DNA of 64,000 nucleotides from contig CBDDIB010000002.1 of the NCBI GenBank assembly GCA_965228695.1, forward strand, positions 372,001-436,000, given 5' to 3'. This document shows positions 43,146 to 52,162 of the stretch, one piece after another. The position numbers and the translations under genes were made by a program. The notes beneath the pieces are model-generated. The model did no database searches, had not been told where the DNA came from, and worked only from the letters and a program-made list of their open reading frames with translations. Origin of the DNA: JAJFJD01 sp965228695 (GTDB lineage Bacteria > Pseudomonadota > Alphaproteobacteria > UBA8366). Each line of letters starts with the position of its first letter. Position 1 is the stretch's first letter.

Positions 43146-44036
43146 ATGACAGTGGGTTTCATCGGACTGGGCAATATGGGCAACCCCATGTGCAGCCGCC
43201 TGCTCGACGCGGGGCATCAGGTCGCCGTGCACGATATCGATGCGGATGCCGTCAAACCGTTGGCCGACCGGCAAGCGCGGGTGATGGGCTCGCCGAAAGA
43301 AATCGCCGACGCGGCCGAGGTGGTGTTCGCGTCGCTACCGTCCAACGCCTCACAAGAGGCGGTCGCGCTCGGCGACGACGGCATCCACGCAGGATCGACG
43401 GCGAAAGTATTCGTCAATCTCTGCACGGTCGGCGGCGCGCATATCCAAGGCGTGGCCGATGAGCTCGCGAAATCCAAAATCGTCACCGTCGACAGCCCGA
43501 TCAGCGGCGGCCCGCCGGGTGCCGCGGCCGGCACGCTGTCGGTCATCGTGTCCGGTCCGGCCGACACCGTCGAGCAGGTAAGACCGTTGCTCGAACAATT
43601 GGGCACGATCACCTATGCCGGCGAGAAGGTCGGCATGGCGCAGAGCCTGAAGCTCGCCAACAATATCCTGTCGGCGACGGCGCTGGCCGCGACATCGGAG
43701 GCGCTGGTCATGGGCGTGAAGGCGGGGCTCGACCCGGAGATCATGCTGCAGGCGATCAATCTGGGCAGCGGCCGCAACAGCGCGACAATGGATAAGATCC
43801 CAAGCGACGTGCTGACCCATGACTTCGCCTTCGGCGCGGCGATGGACATTCTGCTCAAGGATGTCGACATGGCGGTCGCGGAAGGCGAGGCTCTGGGCGT
43901 GCCGATGCGCGTGTGTCAGTCGACACGTCAGTTCTATCGGCTGGTACGGGCGCAGCTCGGCGGCGAGACCGACATCACCCGCGCCGCCGAATGGGTCGCG
44001 GACGCCGCGGAAACGAAAATTCCCAAGACACGCTGA
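43146..44036 (+). CDS. 3-hydroxyisobutyrate-dehydrogenase family oxidoreductase
   Basis: A 296-residue beta-hydroxyacid dehydrogenase. The NAD(P) motif is GFIGLGNMGNPMCSRLLDAG; the substrate motif is VDSPISGGPPGAAAG (D-x-P-x-S-G-G) and the catalytic lysine is in AQSLKLANNILS. It oxidises a 3-hydroxy acid or reduces a semialdehyde such as tartronate or sulfolactaldehyde semialdehyde in this family. Its place at the end of the dioxygenase block fits a final oxidation step. It starts 22 bp after the MFS stop. Confidence 0.92.
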   Translation: MTVGFIGLGNMGNPMCSRLLDAGHQVAVHDIDADAVKPLADRQARVMGSPKEIADAAEVVFASLPSNASQEAVALGDDGIHAGSTAKVFVNLCTVGGAHIQGVADELAKSKIVTVDSPISGGPPGAAAGTLSVIVSGPADTVEQVRPLLEQLGTITYAGEKVGMAQSLKLANNILSATALAATSEALVMGVKAGLDPEIMLQAINLGSGRNSATMDKIPSDVLTHDFAFGAAMDILLKDVDMAVAEGEALGVPMRVCQSTRQFYRLVRAQLGGETDITRAAEWVADAAETKIPKTR

Positions 44037-44069
44037 CCGGCGGAGGCCCAACACTACCAGAGTGTGGCA

Positions 44070-44098
44070 TTCAGAATTCGGTAATTCCATGCTACGAT
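44070..44098 (+). promoter_or_regulatory. candidate sigma70-type promoter
   Basis: TTCAGA (44070-44075) and TACGAT (44093-44098) are separated by 17 bases, matching four of six consensus positions each. They lie 81 bp upstream of the secreted protein gene at 44180 and downstream of the HIBADH-like stop. An ACACT/AGTGT inverted repeat (44051-44065) lies just before and could be an operator or a weak terminator. Confidence 0.35.
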
Positions 44099-44179
44099 AA
44101 CCGTTAGTGAGTTTCGGGTACGCCCCGTCCCGTCACTTTCGGACGCACGGCGCGGACCCTGGAAATTGGGAGATTGCCC

Positions 44180-45037
44180 ATGCGCATCGTGCTGACTGCC
44201 CTTTCTGCCGCTGTTTTTTCACTCTTCGCCGCCACCGGCGCCCAAGCCGCCCCGCAGACGCTGCTGTTGGTCGCGCAGGGCGACGACCTGCATTTCACCT
44301 GCGCCGGGGAGCATTGTTCAGCCGAAGGAACGTCGCTTTGCCTGCAATACGAACGAGCGAGCCCGACCCGGGGAACACCCTACGAACTGGTCGACGAAGC
44401 GCGCTACGGCACCGGCCGCCCGACCGGCCTGACCCTGATCGGCCAGACCGCCAGCGGAACGGAAAAGCCGCTGCCGCTCGAAAGCCTGGATATCGCCTCC
44501 GAGCGCGACCACATGGCCGTGCGGTTCCGCATCGAAAAGGCACTGCTCGCCGCGCATGGCGTCCAATCCGCCAAGCTTCGCGTGACGCATAACGTCGTTC
44601 TCGCCCCCGTCTGGGCGCCGGGCGACGCCAACCCGCAGCTTGAAACCGACCTCGAACTCTCGATGGGGCCGATGCGCGCGGCCGCCGAAGGCACGCTCAA
44701 ACGCCAGGAAAAAGAAGTGCGGGTTGCCCATATCATGCGCGATACGTTGAACGCCTTGCCGCGCGGCCGTGTCGCGTCGAAAGCCGAACGGAAGACGGCC
44801 TTCGACGCCGCCATAGCCTTGCACGCGCGGAAAGACGGCGGCGTCCTGCCGCGCGATGTCAGCGAAGCGCGCGACAACATCGCCTCCTGCAATTACATCA
44901 ACGACGGCGAAATGTGGTACCGCGGCTATTACGAGAAAGTGTCGCGCTACCGCGGCTGCCTTGGCCAACGCCATGACAACCTGATCAAGGGCGTGAACCA
45001 GCAGTATTGGGAATCCATGAAGGGCGCGGGCAGCTAA
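44180..45037 (+). CDS. secreted hypothetical protein
   Basis: A 285-residue protein with a clear signal peptide (MRIVLTALSAAVFSLFAATG then AQAAP, cleavage after AQA). The mature part has four cysteines in two pairs (TCAGEHC and CLQY early; ASCNY and GCLGQ late), suggesting disulphides, and a helical central region (KRQEKEVRVAHIMRDTL). I do not recognise a family. ATG 44180 follows GGGAG. It is transcribed from its own candidate promoter and closed by a hairpin at 45050. Confidence 0.7.
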   Translation: MRIVLTALSAAVFSLFAATGAQAAPQTLLLVAQGDDLHFTCAGEHCSAEGTSLCLQYERASPTRGTPYELVDEARYGTGRPTGLTLIGQTASGTEKPLPLESLDIASERDHMAVRFRIEKALLAAHGVQSAKLRVTHNVVLAPVWAPGDANPQLETDLELSMGPMRAAAEGTLKRQEKEVRVAHIMRDTLNALPRGRVASKAERKTAFDAAIALHARKDGGVLPRDVSEARDNIASCNYINDGEMWYRGYYEKVSRYRGCLGQRHDNLIKGVNQQYWESMKGAGS

Positions 45038-45049
45038 CGCGCGCGTCTC

Positions 45050-45074
45050 GCGGGGCGGCGCTGCGGCCGCCCCG
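45050..45074. terminator. terminator-like GC hairpin
   Basis: CGGGGCGGC (45050-45058) pairs with GCCGCCCCG (45066-45074), and CCTTTAAG follows. A second hairpin, CGAGGCG/CGCCTCG at 45119-45137, lies closer to the convergent J-domain stop. Together they separate the two convergent genes. T tracts are weak, so rho-independent strength is uncertain. Confidence 0.5.
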
Positions 45075-45160
45075 GCCATCCTTTAAGTCAGCCAAGCGAG
45101 CGCGCGCCATGCCGCGCACGAGGCGTTGAGCGCCTCGACTTGCCTATAGGGGTTTGGGGG

Positions 45161-45808
45161 CTACGCCGCGCCGGCGCGGAGCCAGGTCATTGCCTGGTTG
45201 AGCTGACTCATCCGACGGGTATCGCCGAACGGGGCGTCGGGATGATGGATCGTCGCCAGCATGCGAAAACGCGCCTTGATTTCGGCCTGCGACGGCCTCA
45301 TGCCAGGCGCGAAACCCAGCACGAACAAGGCTTCCTCGGAATTTCGCACGCCCTGCATCAGCGGTTCCTGTGCAATCACCGACATCGCCGCACGCAACCG
45401 CTCTATCTCGTCGTTCAGCTCGCGGACCCGTTCCTTCGCTTTCGGCGCGCGGCCATCCTCGAGCGTGACCGTGATTTCCTTCATGTCGATCGCGAGTGCG
45501 ACACCGAAGGCCTTGCGGATATCCGTGACCTCGAATCCTTTCGGGAGGCGGGCCTGCAAGCGCGGCTTGCGGCGCCACGGCTTGCCCTTGTTGGGGCCGG
45601 ATTTCAGCGTCACCGTCTCGCGGTCCTTGGGGCTGGGCTCGCCCGGGTCGGGGCAGGCGGTGATGATCTCGATCGGGATCACCAACATGACGGAACGCGC
45701 GATGTCGCCCACGTTGACGTCGCGCCGCGCCGCGAGCGCAAGAACCGCGTCACGGAAATCACTGGAACATGGAATTACATAGGAATGCTTGCGCACCTTG
45801 GCCGCCAT
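45161..45808 (-). CDS. J-domain protein with C-terminal HPD
   Basis: A 215-residue protein. The first 150 residues have no family that I recognise. Residues 155-212 look like a J domain (EALFVLGFAPGMRPSQAEIK, FRMLATIHHPDAP, then NQAMTWLR), with the HPD tripeptide at 189-191 that stimulates Hsp70 ATPase. The placement at the C-terminus resembles TIM14/DjlC-like small co-chaperones rather than DnaJ. ATG 45808 follows GAAGGG; a start at 45877 would add a polar leader. It follows pheT on the same strand after a gap of 165 bp and is probably separate. Confidence 0.8.
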   Translation of the reverse strand: MAAKVRKHSYVIPCSSDFRDAVLALAARRDVNVGDIARSVMLVIPIEIITACPDPGEPSPKDRETVTLKSGPNKGKPWRRKPRLQARLPKGFEVTDIRKAFGVALAIDMKEITVTLEDGRAPKAKERVRELNDEIERLRAAMSVIAQEPLMQGVRNSEEALFVLGFAPGMRPSQAEIKARFRMLATIHHPDAPFGDTRRMSQLNQAMTWLRAGAA

Positions 45809-45973
45809 TGCTTGACCCTTCCCATCGCAGAGGACCGTTTGGAGGGGACGATCGCGAGCGAGGCGGGAAGCCAGCACCGGAGATACAATCGGCCCTGCGC
45901 CTAGTCAACTGCCTGCGCAGTTAAATTTGTCTTAACCCGGGCGAAAAAAGCGCCGATTTGCGGGAAAAGATGT

Positions 45974-48376
45974 TCAGCCGCGCAGGGTGCCGCCGGTGCG
46001 CTTCTCGACATTGGCGACGATCTTGGCGCTGACCGCGTCGATTTCCGCGTCGGTCAGGGTCCGGTCGGTCGGCTGCAGGGTCACCGAAATGGCGATCGAC
46101 TTGCGCCCTTCGCCCAGCGACTTACCCTCGAACAGATCGAAGACGCCGACCTCCGTGATCATGTCTTTGTCGGCCCCTTGCGCCGCGCGGACCACCGCAT
46201 CGGCGGCGACATCGGTATCGACGACGAAGGCGAAATCGCGGGCTACCGGCTGGAACGGCGAGGCGTTCAGCGCCGGGCGCGTGCGCCCAGACTTCGCCTT
46301 GGGCATCGGCACATTTTCGAGGAAGATCTCGAAACCCACCGTCGCGGCCCCCGACCCGAGACGCCGCAAGACCGCGGGATGCAGCTCGCCGAAATAGGCC
46401 AGTACGTTCGGGCCTAACCGCAGCGCACCGGAGCGCCCCGGATGGTAGTAGCCGGGCGCATCGGTCGTGACCTGCAGCTTGTCCACCGGCGCGCCGGCAA
46501 CGCCCAGCACCGCCTGCGCATCGGCCTTTGCGTCGTAGGCATCGACGGCCCGCGCCGCTTGGTTCCAATGCCGCGGGCCGCAACTTCCCTGACGCAGCCC
46601 GGCCGCGATCAAATCCTGGCCGCCGGGCGTATCGTCCCGCCAGGCGGGACCAACTTCGAAAAGCGCCACGTCGGGATAACCACGATCGGCGTTCCGCGCC
46701 CCGGCGCTCAACAGGTTCGCCAGGATCGACGGCCGCATGACGTCCAGGTCGGCGCTGATCGGGTTGGCGAGCGCAAGGCTATCGGGCACGCCGCCGAACA
46801 GCGCCGCCTCGTCGCGGCCCATGAAGGACCAGGTGACGGCTTCCATCATGCCCCGGCCGGCCAGCACCCGTTTGGCGAGGGCGACGCGCCGCTGCCCCAA
46901 GTCGAGCGCAGGCTTCGGCAAGGCCCCGGCATGGCGCATCGACACCGCCGGAATCTCATCATAACCGTGGACACGCAGCACTTCTTCCACCAGGCAGTGC
47001 TCGCCTTCCACATCGGGCCGCCAGGACGGGATCTCCACCGCGATGACAGCGCCGGACGCCGCCGGCGAAAATCCGAGACGGTCGAGGATCGACACCGCGC
47101 TGTCCTCCGATACGGCGGCGCCGCCGAAGCTTTCCAGACGCGACACGCGCAAGCTCGCCTGCCGCTGCCAGGCCGGCATGGTGCCGGCGGCGGTCGGCGC
47201 GCTGGCCTCGCCGCCGCAAAGGTCGAGAATCAACCGGGCCGCCACCTCGGCGCCCCACTCGGCGGATTGCGGATCGACCGTCCGCTCGAACCGGAACCGC
47301 GCATCCGATTGAATGCCCAGCTTGCGGCCGGTCATCGCCGTGCGGATCGGATCGAACAGCGCGACCTCGAGGAAAACCTCCGTCGTTTCCTCGCTGCAGC
47401 CGGAGGCCGCGCCGCCCATGACGCCGCCGATGCCCTGAACCTGGTTGGCGTCGGCGATCACGGTCATGCCGTCGTCGAGCGTGTAGGTCTCGCCGTCGAG
47501 CGCTTCGACCTTCTCGCCGTTGCGCGCGAGGCGCATGGTGAGGTCGCCGTCGACTCTCGCCATATCGAAGACATGCAACGGCCGGCCCAGATCGAAGGTG
47601 ACATAGTTGGTGATATCGACCAGCGCCGAGATCGGCCGCAGGCCGATGGCCTTGAGCCGGTCCTGCAGCCATTGCGGGCTGGGTCCGTTCTTGACCCCGC
47701 GGAAGGCGCGCCCGACCACCATCGGACAGGCATTCTGCGCGTCGCCCGGCAGATCGCGCCGCCACTGCACCGGGCTGTCGAAACTGCCGGGCACGGGCGT
47801 TGCGTCGAACGGATTCAACGTGCCGAGCCCCGCCGCCGCCAGGTCGCGCGCCACGCCGTGCACACCCAGGCAATCGCCGCGGTTCGGCGTGACCGCCAAT
47901 TCGATGACCGGGTCGTCCAGGCCGGCGATCTCCACATAGGACGCACCGACTGGTGTATCGTCCGGCAGCTCGATGATCCCCTCGTGATCGTCGGAGAGGC
48001 CGAGTTCGCGTTCGGACAACAGCATGCCGTTCGACTCGACGCCGCGGATCTTGGTCTTCTTCAGATCGATTCCGGTTCCCGGGACATGCGTGCCGGACGG
48101 CGCGAAAACACCGGTCATGCCCGTCCGGGCGTTCGGCGCGCCGCAGACCACCTGCACGGTCTCGGACCCGGTGTCGACTATGCAGACTTGGAGCCGGTCG
48201 GCATCGGGATGCGGCTTGGCCTCGACCACCTTCGCCGCATGGAACGGGGCGAACGCCGCCGCCGCATCCTCGATCCCCTCGACCTCGAGGCCGAGCATGG
48301 TCAATCGCTCGCTGATCTCGTCGAGCGAGGCGTCGGTATCCAGATGATCCTTGAGCCAGGACAGGGTGAATTTCAT
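45974..48376 (-). CDS. pheT: phenylalanine-tRNA ligase beta subunit
   Basis: An 800-residue protein starting MKFTLSWLKDHLDTDASLDE. The N-terminal tRNA-binding OB domain (HPDADRLQVCIVDTG), B3/B4 editing segments (VDITNYVTFDLGRPLHVFD), B5, and the C-terminal FDX-ACB domain (FVVDTDVAADAVVRAA) are in the expected order. It forms the alpha2-beta2 enzyme with PheS. GGAGAATAGA lies before ATG 48376. In this genome pheT is separated from pheS by a PcfJ-like gene, whereas the two are normally adjacent. Confidence 0.97.
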   Translation of the reverse strand: MKFTLSWLKDHLDTDASLDEISERLTMLGLEVEGIEDAAAAFAPFHAAKVVEAKPHPDADRLQVCIVDTGSETVQVVCGAPNARTGMTGVFAPSGTHVPGTGIDLKKTKIRGVESNGMLLSERELGLSDDHEGIIELPDDTPVGASYVEIAGLDDPVIELAVTPNRGDCLGVHGVARDLAAAGLGTLNPFDATPVPGSFDSPVQWRRDLPGDAQNACPMVVGRAFRGVKNGPSPQWLQDRLKAIGLRPISALVDITNYVTFDLGRPLHVFDMARVDGDLTMRLARNGEKVEALDGETYTLDDGMTVIADANQVQGIGGVMGGAASGCSEETTEVFLEVALFDPIRTAMTGRKLGIQSDARFRFERTVDPQSAEWGAEVAARLILDLCGGEASAPTAAGTMPAWQRQASLRVSRLESFGGAAVSEDSAVSILDRLGFSPAASGAVIAVEIPSWRPDVEGEHCLVEEVLRVHGYDEIPAVSMRHAGALPKPALDLGQRRVALAKRVLAGRGMMEAVTWSFMGRDEAALFGGVPDSLALANPISADLDVMRPSILANLLSAGARNADRGYPDVALFEVGPAWRDDTPGGQDLIAAGLRQGSCGPRHWNQAARAVDAYDAKADAQAVLGVAGAPVDKLQVTTDAPGYYHPGRSGALRLGPNVLAYFGELHPAVLRRLGSGAATVGFEIFLENVPMPKAKSGRTRPALNASPFQPVARDFAFVVDTDVAADAVVRAAQGADKDMITEVGVFDLFEGKSLGEGRKSIAISVTLQPTDRTLTDAEIDAVSAKIVANVEKRTGGTLRG

Positions 48377-48497
48377 TCTATTCTCCAGCCAACACGGCGC
48401 GGCGGCGGTTACCGGCAAAACGCCGCGCCGCGCGGCTTATTCCACATTTCCGAGGGCCGATGCAAGGGGCAGCCCCGCCCGGCGGCCCACTATACCG

Positions 48498-49949
48498 TCA
48501 GATGACCATTTCCTCCCAGGACCCGTTGAGCAGGCGGCGGAAATCCCGGTGCGCCTCGCTCACCGGCGCATGACGGCCAACCGACCGGGCCTTCCGCCGG
48601 TTGACGCGCTGCCGAAGCGCCTCGTGCCGGCGGCGGATCGCCGGAAAGACGTCGAGCGCCGTGTTGCTCACCACGTCGGCCGGCGTCACCCAGCCGGAAC
48701 CGGACTCCAGTTCCCAATACGCCACGCGCCCCAGCAGAAAGACCCGGTCCGGGTCGTGCAGGGCCAAGGCGGCGAGCGCCCCTTCCGCACGATCGCGCAG
48801 CATGACGTAACGCTCCCGCACCCCGTCGATACCGTCGAACACGCCGTTCGACGCCAGGCTGAGCCAGGCGGCCGCCACCTCGACGCGGACCAGCGGCAAG
48901 GCATCATCGTAGACGTGATAGGCCCCGACGCGGCGCAACCGGACTGGATCGTCCCGCGGCGGCAGCAGCAGGTCGTGCAGGATGCTGCGGTCGTCCAGCG
49001 ACAACGCGTCATTGCGATACATGATCGAACCGATCATCGCTACCAGATCGGCGCGCCCGAGCGGATCGTTGCGCGAGAAGACGAACCGGCGGAGATCGCG
49101 CCGGCCCTCGTCCGACCGTAGATAGGTCCGCAAGACGCGCACGTTGCCGAGCGCCAGCGGCTCGCCGATATTCCAATGGTCGCCGCCGATGTCGTAACCG
49201 CGGGTGCGGATGAACGACCGCACGTGCCGGCGCGCCGCCGCCGTGATATCTCCGTTGGCGCGGCCCTTCACCTGCTCGACGCTGTTGCCGCCGACCACTT
49301 CGATGGTCGCGCCCGGCTTATCGTTGGCGTCCCGCAGCGAATAGATTTCGCAGTCACCGTTCTCGACATCGTAGTCGTACCCGCCAACGCAATGCGCCAT
49401 GCGGTCGCCCTCGTCGGCCAGGCTGGCCGCCGACCGGAGCTGCACGATCCGCACGCCGTCATCGCCGCGATAGACCTGCCGGATCCCGGCCTGCCGTCGT
49501 TCCGCGGCCCATTGGTTGCGGCGCCAGATACGCGTTGCCCGTTGCGCATCCTCGAAGTTCAAATGATCCAGCTTGCCGCCCAGCGCCTTGCCGCCCTCGA
49601 CGTTGAGGTACCCGACGACGCGGCGGAGCTTCTTCTCCAAGGCGGCCCCGAGATGGAGGTAGTGGACCTCGCGCCCGGCCTCCAGCGCCTTCCGGCACCA
49701 TGCCGGAAGCTGGGAGGCGGGCACGGCGAGACGGCGGCGCGGCACCTCCGGCGATCTGGTGTCGAAGAGCAGAACGCTATCCGCCTCGCGGTCGATCGCG
49801 AGGCGCAGCAGGTCCGGATGTTCGGTGAGGATCCAGTGGCGCGCGGTGCGGCGCAGCCATGCATCGACGGCGTCCGACGCGGCGTCGGAGGCTACTTGGT
49901 CGATTAAGTGCTCGACCTCGTCGACATTGAAGATGTTGCGCATGGACAT
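48498..49949 (-). CDS. PcfJ-like protein lying between pheS and pheT
   Basis: A 483-residue protein. The recognisable core is residues 180-235: EGDRMAHCVGGYDYDVENGD, then IYSLRDANDKPGATIEV and VEQVKGRANGD. This HCVGGY plus SLR-D plus QVKG-N pattern is the PcfJ family, first named in a Gram-positive conjugative plasmid and found widely as a chromosomal or mobile-element gene of unknown function. The flanks are not similar to anything I know. ATG 49949 follows GGGAGC. It is on the same strand as pheS and pheT and divides them by 1.8 kb including the gaps. Confidence 0.8.
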   Translation of the reverse strand: MSMRNIFNVDEVEHLIDQVASDAASDAVDAWLRRTARHWILTEHPDLLRLAIDREADSVLLFDTRSPEVPRRRLAVPASQLPAWCRKALEAGREVHYLHLGAALEKKLRRVVGYLNVEGGKALGGKLDHLNFEDAQRATRIWRRNQWAAERRQAGIRQVYRGDDGVRIVQLRSAASLADEGDRMAHCVGGYDYDVENGDCEIYSLRDANDKPGATIEVVGGNSVEQVKGRANGDITAAARRHVRSFIRTRGYDIGGDHWNIGEPLALGNVRVLRTYLRSDEGRRDLRRFVFSRNDPLGRADLVAMIGSIMYRNDALSLDDRSILHDLLLPPRDDPVRLRRVGAYHVYDDALPLVRVEVAAAWLSLASNGVFDGIDGVRERYVMLRDRAEGALAALALHDPDRVFLLGRVAYWELESGSGWVTPADVVSNTALDVFPAIRRRHEALRQRVNRRKARSVGRHAPVSEAHRDFRRLLNGSWEEMVI

Positions 49950-50066
49950 GATTGAAGGCTCCCGCTTATCGAGGGTCCGCTGGTAACGCTAACGATGTGG
50001 CGTCGCATCCAACGCATCGATAGAGCCTCATGTGTCCTGCGGCGACAATCCGCCGCGCAATCATCA

Positions 50067-50088
50067 TGGTCCGGACTCCCGACCGGAC
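50067..50088. repeat. intergenic hairpin between pheS and the PcfJ-like gene
   Basis: GGTCCGG (50067-50073) pairs with CCGGACC (50082-50088) across an 8-base loop. It lies in the 265-bp gap 49950-50214, which otherwise holds no gene that I can support. No T tract follows, so this is either a weak terminator or an mRNA structure that separates expression of pheS from the downstream gene. Confidence 0.4.
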
Positions 50089-50214
50089 CGGGACAGGGGA
50101 TATACGGACTCTTACGCCGAATCGCAAGCCCGTTAAGGCGTGGCAATGCCAGTCCATCTGCAATGTTGCGGCCGGGTCACGTTTTCCGGCCCACAGCCGG
50201 AGCCGTGATCGGCG

Positions 50215-51291
50215 CTAGGGGACGAGACCGCGGATCAATGTGGGGACTTCGAGCGGCAGGAAGCCGTAATGCTTGAGCCAGCGCAAATCGGATTCGAAGA
50301 AGGTCCGGAGATCCGGGATGCCGTATTTCAGCATCGCCATGCGCTCGACGCCCAGGCCGAAGGCGAATCCCTGGTATTCCTCGGGATCGATGTTGCAGGC
50401 CGTCATCACGTTCGGATGGACCATGCCGCAGCCGCCGATCTCGAGCCAATCGTCGCCCTTGCCGATCTTGAGCGTGCCGCCCTCGCGCGAACACTGGATG
50501 TCCACTTCGGCCGAGGGTTCGGTGAAGGGAAAATAGCTCGGCCGGAAACGCAGCGGCAGGTCCTCGACCTCGAAATAGGCGCTGCAGAAATCCATCAGGC
50601 AGCCCTTGAGATGGCCGAAATGCGTGTCCTTGTCGATTGCCAGCGCTTCCACCTGATGGAACATCGGCGTGTGGGTCATGTCGGAATCGCAGCGATAGGT
50701 CCGGCCCGGCGCGATGATCCGGATCGGTGGTTCGGTCGACTCCATGGTCCGGATCTGGACCGGCGAGGTATGGGTGCGCAGGACTTTGCGACTGCCGTCC
50801 TCGGCCTCCGGCAGGTAGAAGGTGTCGTGCATCTGCCGCGCCGGATGCTCGGGCGGGATGTTCAGCGCCGTGAAGTTGTGGAAGTCGTCTTCGATCTCCG
50901 GCCCTTCGGCCACGGCGAACCCCATCTCGCCGAGGATCGCGATCGCCTCGTCGATGGTCTGGCTCACCGGGTGCAGCAGGCCTTGCTGCTCGGGCCGGAC
51001 CGGCAGCGACACGTCGATCGCATCACCGGCGAGCTGCGCTTCCAGCGCGATATCCTCGAGCGCCTGTTTCCGAACCTCGATGGCGTCGGCGACCGCCGTC
51101 TTGACCCGGTTCAAGTCCTGGCCCGCGGTCTTGCGCGCGTCGGGATCGAGCTTGCCGAGCCCCTTCATCAGTTCGGTGATGCGGCCTTTCCGGCCGAGCG
51201 CGGATACCCGGATGGAATCCAGACCGGTCAGGTCCTCGGCGGCCGCAACGGCGCCCAGGAGATCGTCCCGCAATTGATCGAGATTTTCCAT
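50215..51291 (-). CDS. pheS: phenylalanine-tRNA ligase alpha subunit
   Basis: A 358-residue protein with the N-terminal coiled-coil (VKTAVADAIEVRKQALEDIA) and the class II core: motif 2 in YRCDSDMTHTPMFHQVEAL, FRPSYFPFTEPSAEVDI and motif 3 in FAFGLGVERMAMLKYGI. It charges tRNA-Phe together with PheT. The length is standard. It follows rplT on the same strand after 73 bp, keeping the order rpmI-rplT-pheS found across bacteria. Confidence 0.97.
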   Translation of the reverse strand: MENLDQLRDDLLGAVAAAEDLTGLDSIRVSALGRKGRITELMKGLGKLDPDARKTAGQDLNRVKTAVADAIEVRKQALEDIALEAQLAGDAIDVSLPVRPEQQGLLHPVSQTIDEAIAILGEMGFAVAEGPEIEDDFHNFTALNIPPEHPARQMHDTFYLPEAEDGSRKVLRTHTSPVQIRTMESTEPPIRIIAPGRTYRCDSDMTHTPMFHQVEALAIDKDTHFGHLKGCLMDFCSAYFEVEDLPLRFRPSYFPFTEPSAEVDIQCSREGGTLKIGKGDDWLEIGGCGMVHPNVMTACNIDPEEYQGFAFGLGVERMAMLKYGIPDLRTFFESDLRWLKHYGFLPLEVPTLIRGLVP

Positions 51292-51364
51292 ATCGTCCGC
51301 CCGATACGCCGAGATTCCGGTGCGCCGGACTGCGGTTATACGAGGACCGAGGCCGGCAGGCCCG

Positions 51365-51721
51365 CTACTTCAGCGCCGCTTGCGCCTGTTCCGCCAATGA
51401 TTTGAAGGCCGCCGGTTCATGCACCGCGATATCGGCCAAGACCTTGCGGTCAAGGTCGATCCCGGCCAGCTTCATGCCGTTCATGAAGACCGAATAGCTC
51501 ATGCCGTTCTCGCGGGCCGCCGCATTGATGCGCTGAATCCAAAGCGCCCGGAAGGTCCGCTTGCGGACGCGCCGGTCGCGATAGGCGTACTGCCCGTCCT
51601 TATGGACGCGCTGAATGGCGGCGCGGAAGGTATTCTTGGACCGGCCGCGCGAGCCCTTCGCCTTGGCGACGACTTTCCGATGGCGGGCATGCTTGGTGGT
51701 GCCGCGTTTTACTCGTGCCAT
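51365..51721 (-). CDS. rplT: 50S ribosomal protein L20
   Basis: A 118-residue basic protein starting ARVKRGTTKHARHRKVVAKA, followed by FRAAIQRVHKDGQYAYRDRR and the LWIQRINAAARENGMSYS segment. These are exact family features. L20 binds 23S rRNA early in assembly and can regulate its own operon. It lies 14 bp downstream of rpmI. Confidence 0.97.
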   Translation of the reverse strand: MARVKRGTTKHARHRKVVAKAKGSRGRSKNTFRAAIQRVHKDGQYAYRDRRVRKRTFRALWIQRINAAARENGMSYSVFMNGMKLAGIDLDRKVLADIAVHEPAAFKSLAEQAQAALK

Positions 51722-51735
51722 GTCTCAATCCTCCG

Positions 51736-51936
51736 TCAGGTCATGCGCAGGAAATTGCGCTTCACGATCTTGGCGTCGCAATTCGCCATGATCTGCGTGC
51801 CGCGATTGGTTCGCTTCATCTTCTGCGAGCGGCGGCGGAGCATGTGATTGAGCCCGGCGCTATTGAATCGCACCTTGCCTTTGGCGGTGAGCTTGAAGCG
51901 CTTTTTGGCGCTGCTCTTGTTCTTCAACTTGGGCAT
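51736..51936 (-). CDS. rpmI: 50S ribosomal protein L35
   Basis: A 66-residue protein, MPKLKNKSSAKKRFKLTAKG, ending with the basic RSQKMKRTNRGTQIM segment, typical of L35. It starts 226 bp from the SDR gene, which is divergent here. In most bacteria infC lies immediately upstream; here infC is about 2.6 kb away with three opposite-strand genes between, so rpmI must have its own promoter in 51937-52162. Confidence 0.97.
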   Translation of the reverse strand: MPKLKNKSSAKKRFKLTAKGKVRFNSAGLNHMLRRRSQKMKRTNRGTQIMANCDAKIVKRNFLRMT

Positions 51937-52162
51937 TTTCTGGCCTCATCTCTGGATGTTCAGAGCAGCGGTGCTGCTGGCGTTTACGGACGGCAGGGCA
52001 TACCCAACGGGCCCGGCGCGTCGCTGTGTCCCCGAAGCGGGACGCGGCGTTATAGCGCCACGGCTCAAGGGATGCAAGGCCGCCGCACTTGACGGCAGCG
52101 TGGATTTACCGCCGGATTACCCACCAAATCCACGCCGCAGGGAAATCAGGAAGGAATTAGCC

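Noticed and set aside
50030..50218. tRNA-like or small gene in the pheS-PcfJ gap
   Set aside because: Some peptide patterns here look like those read from tRNA genes, but I could not fold a cloverleaf or find a proper T arm.
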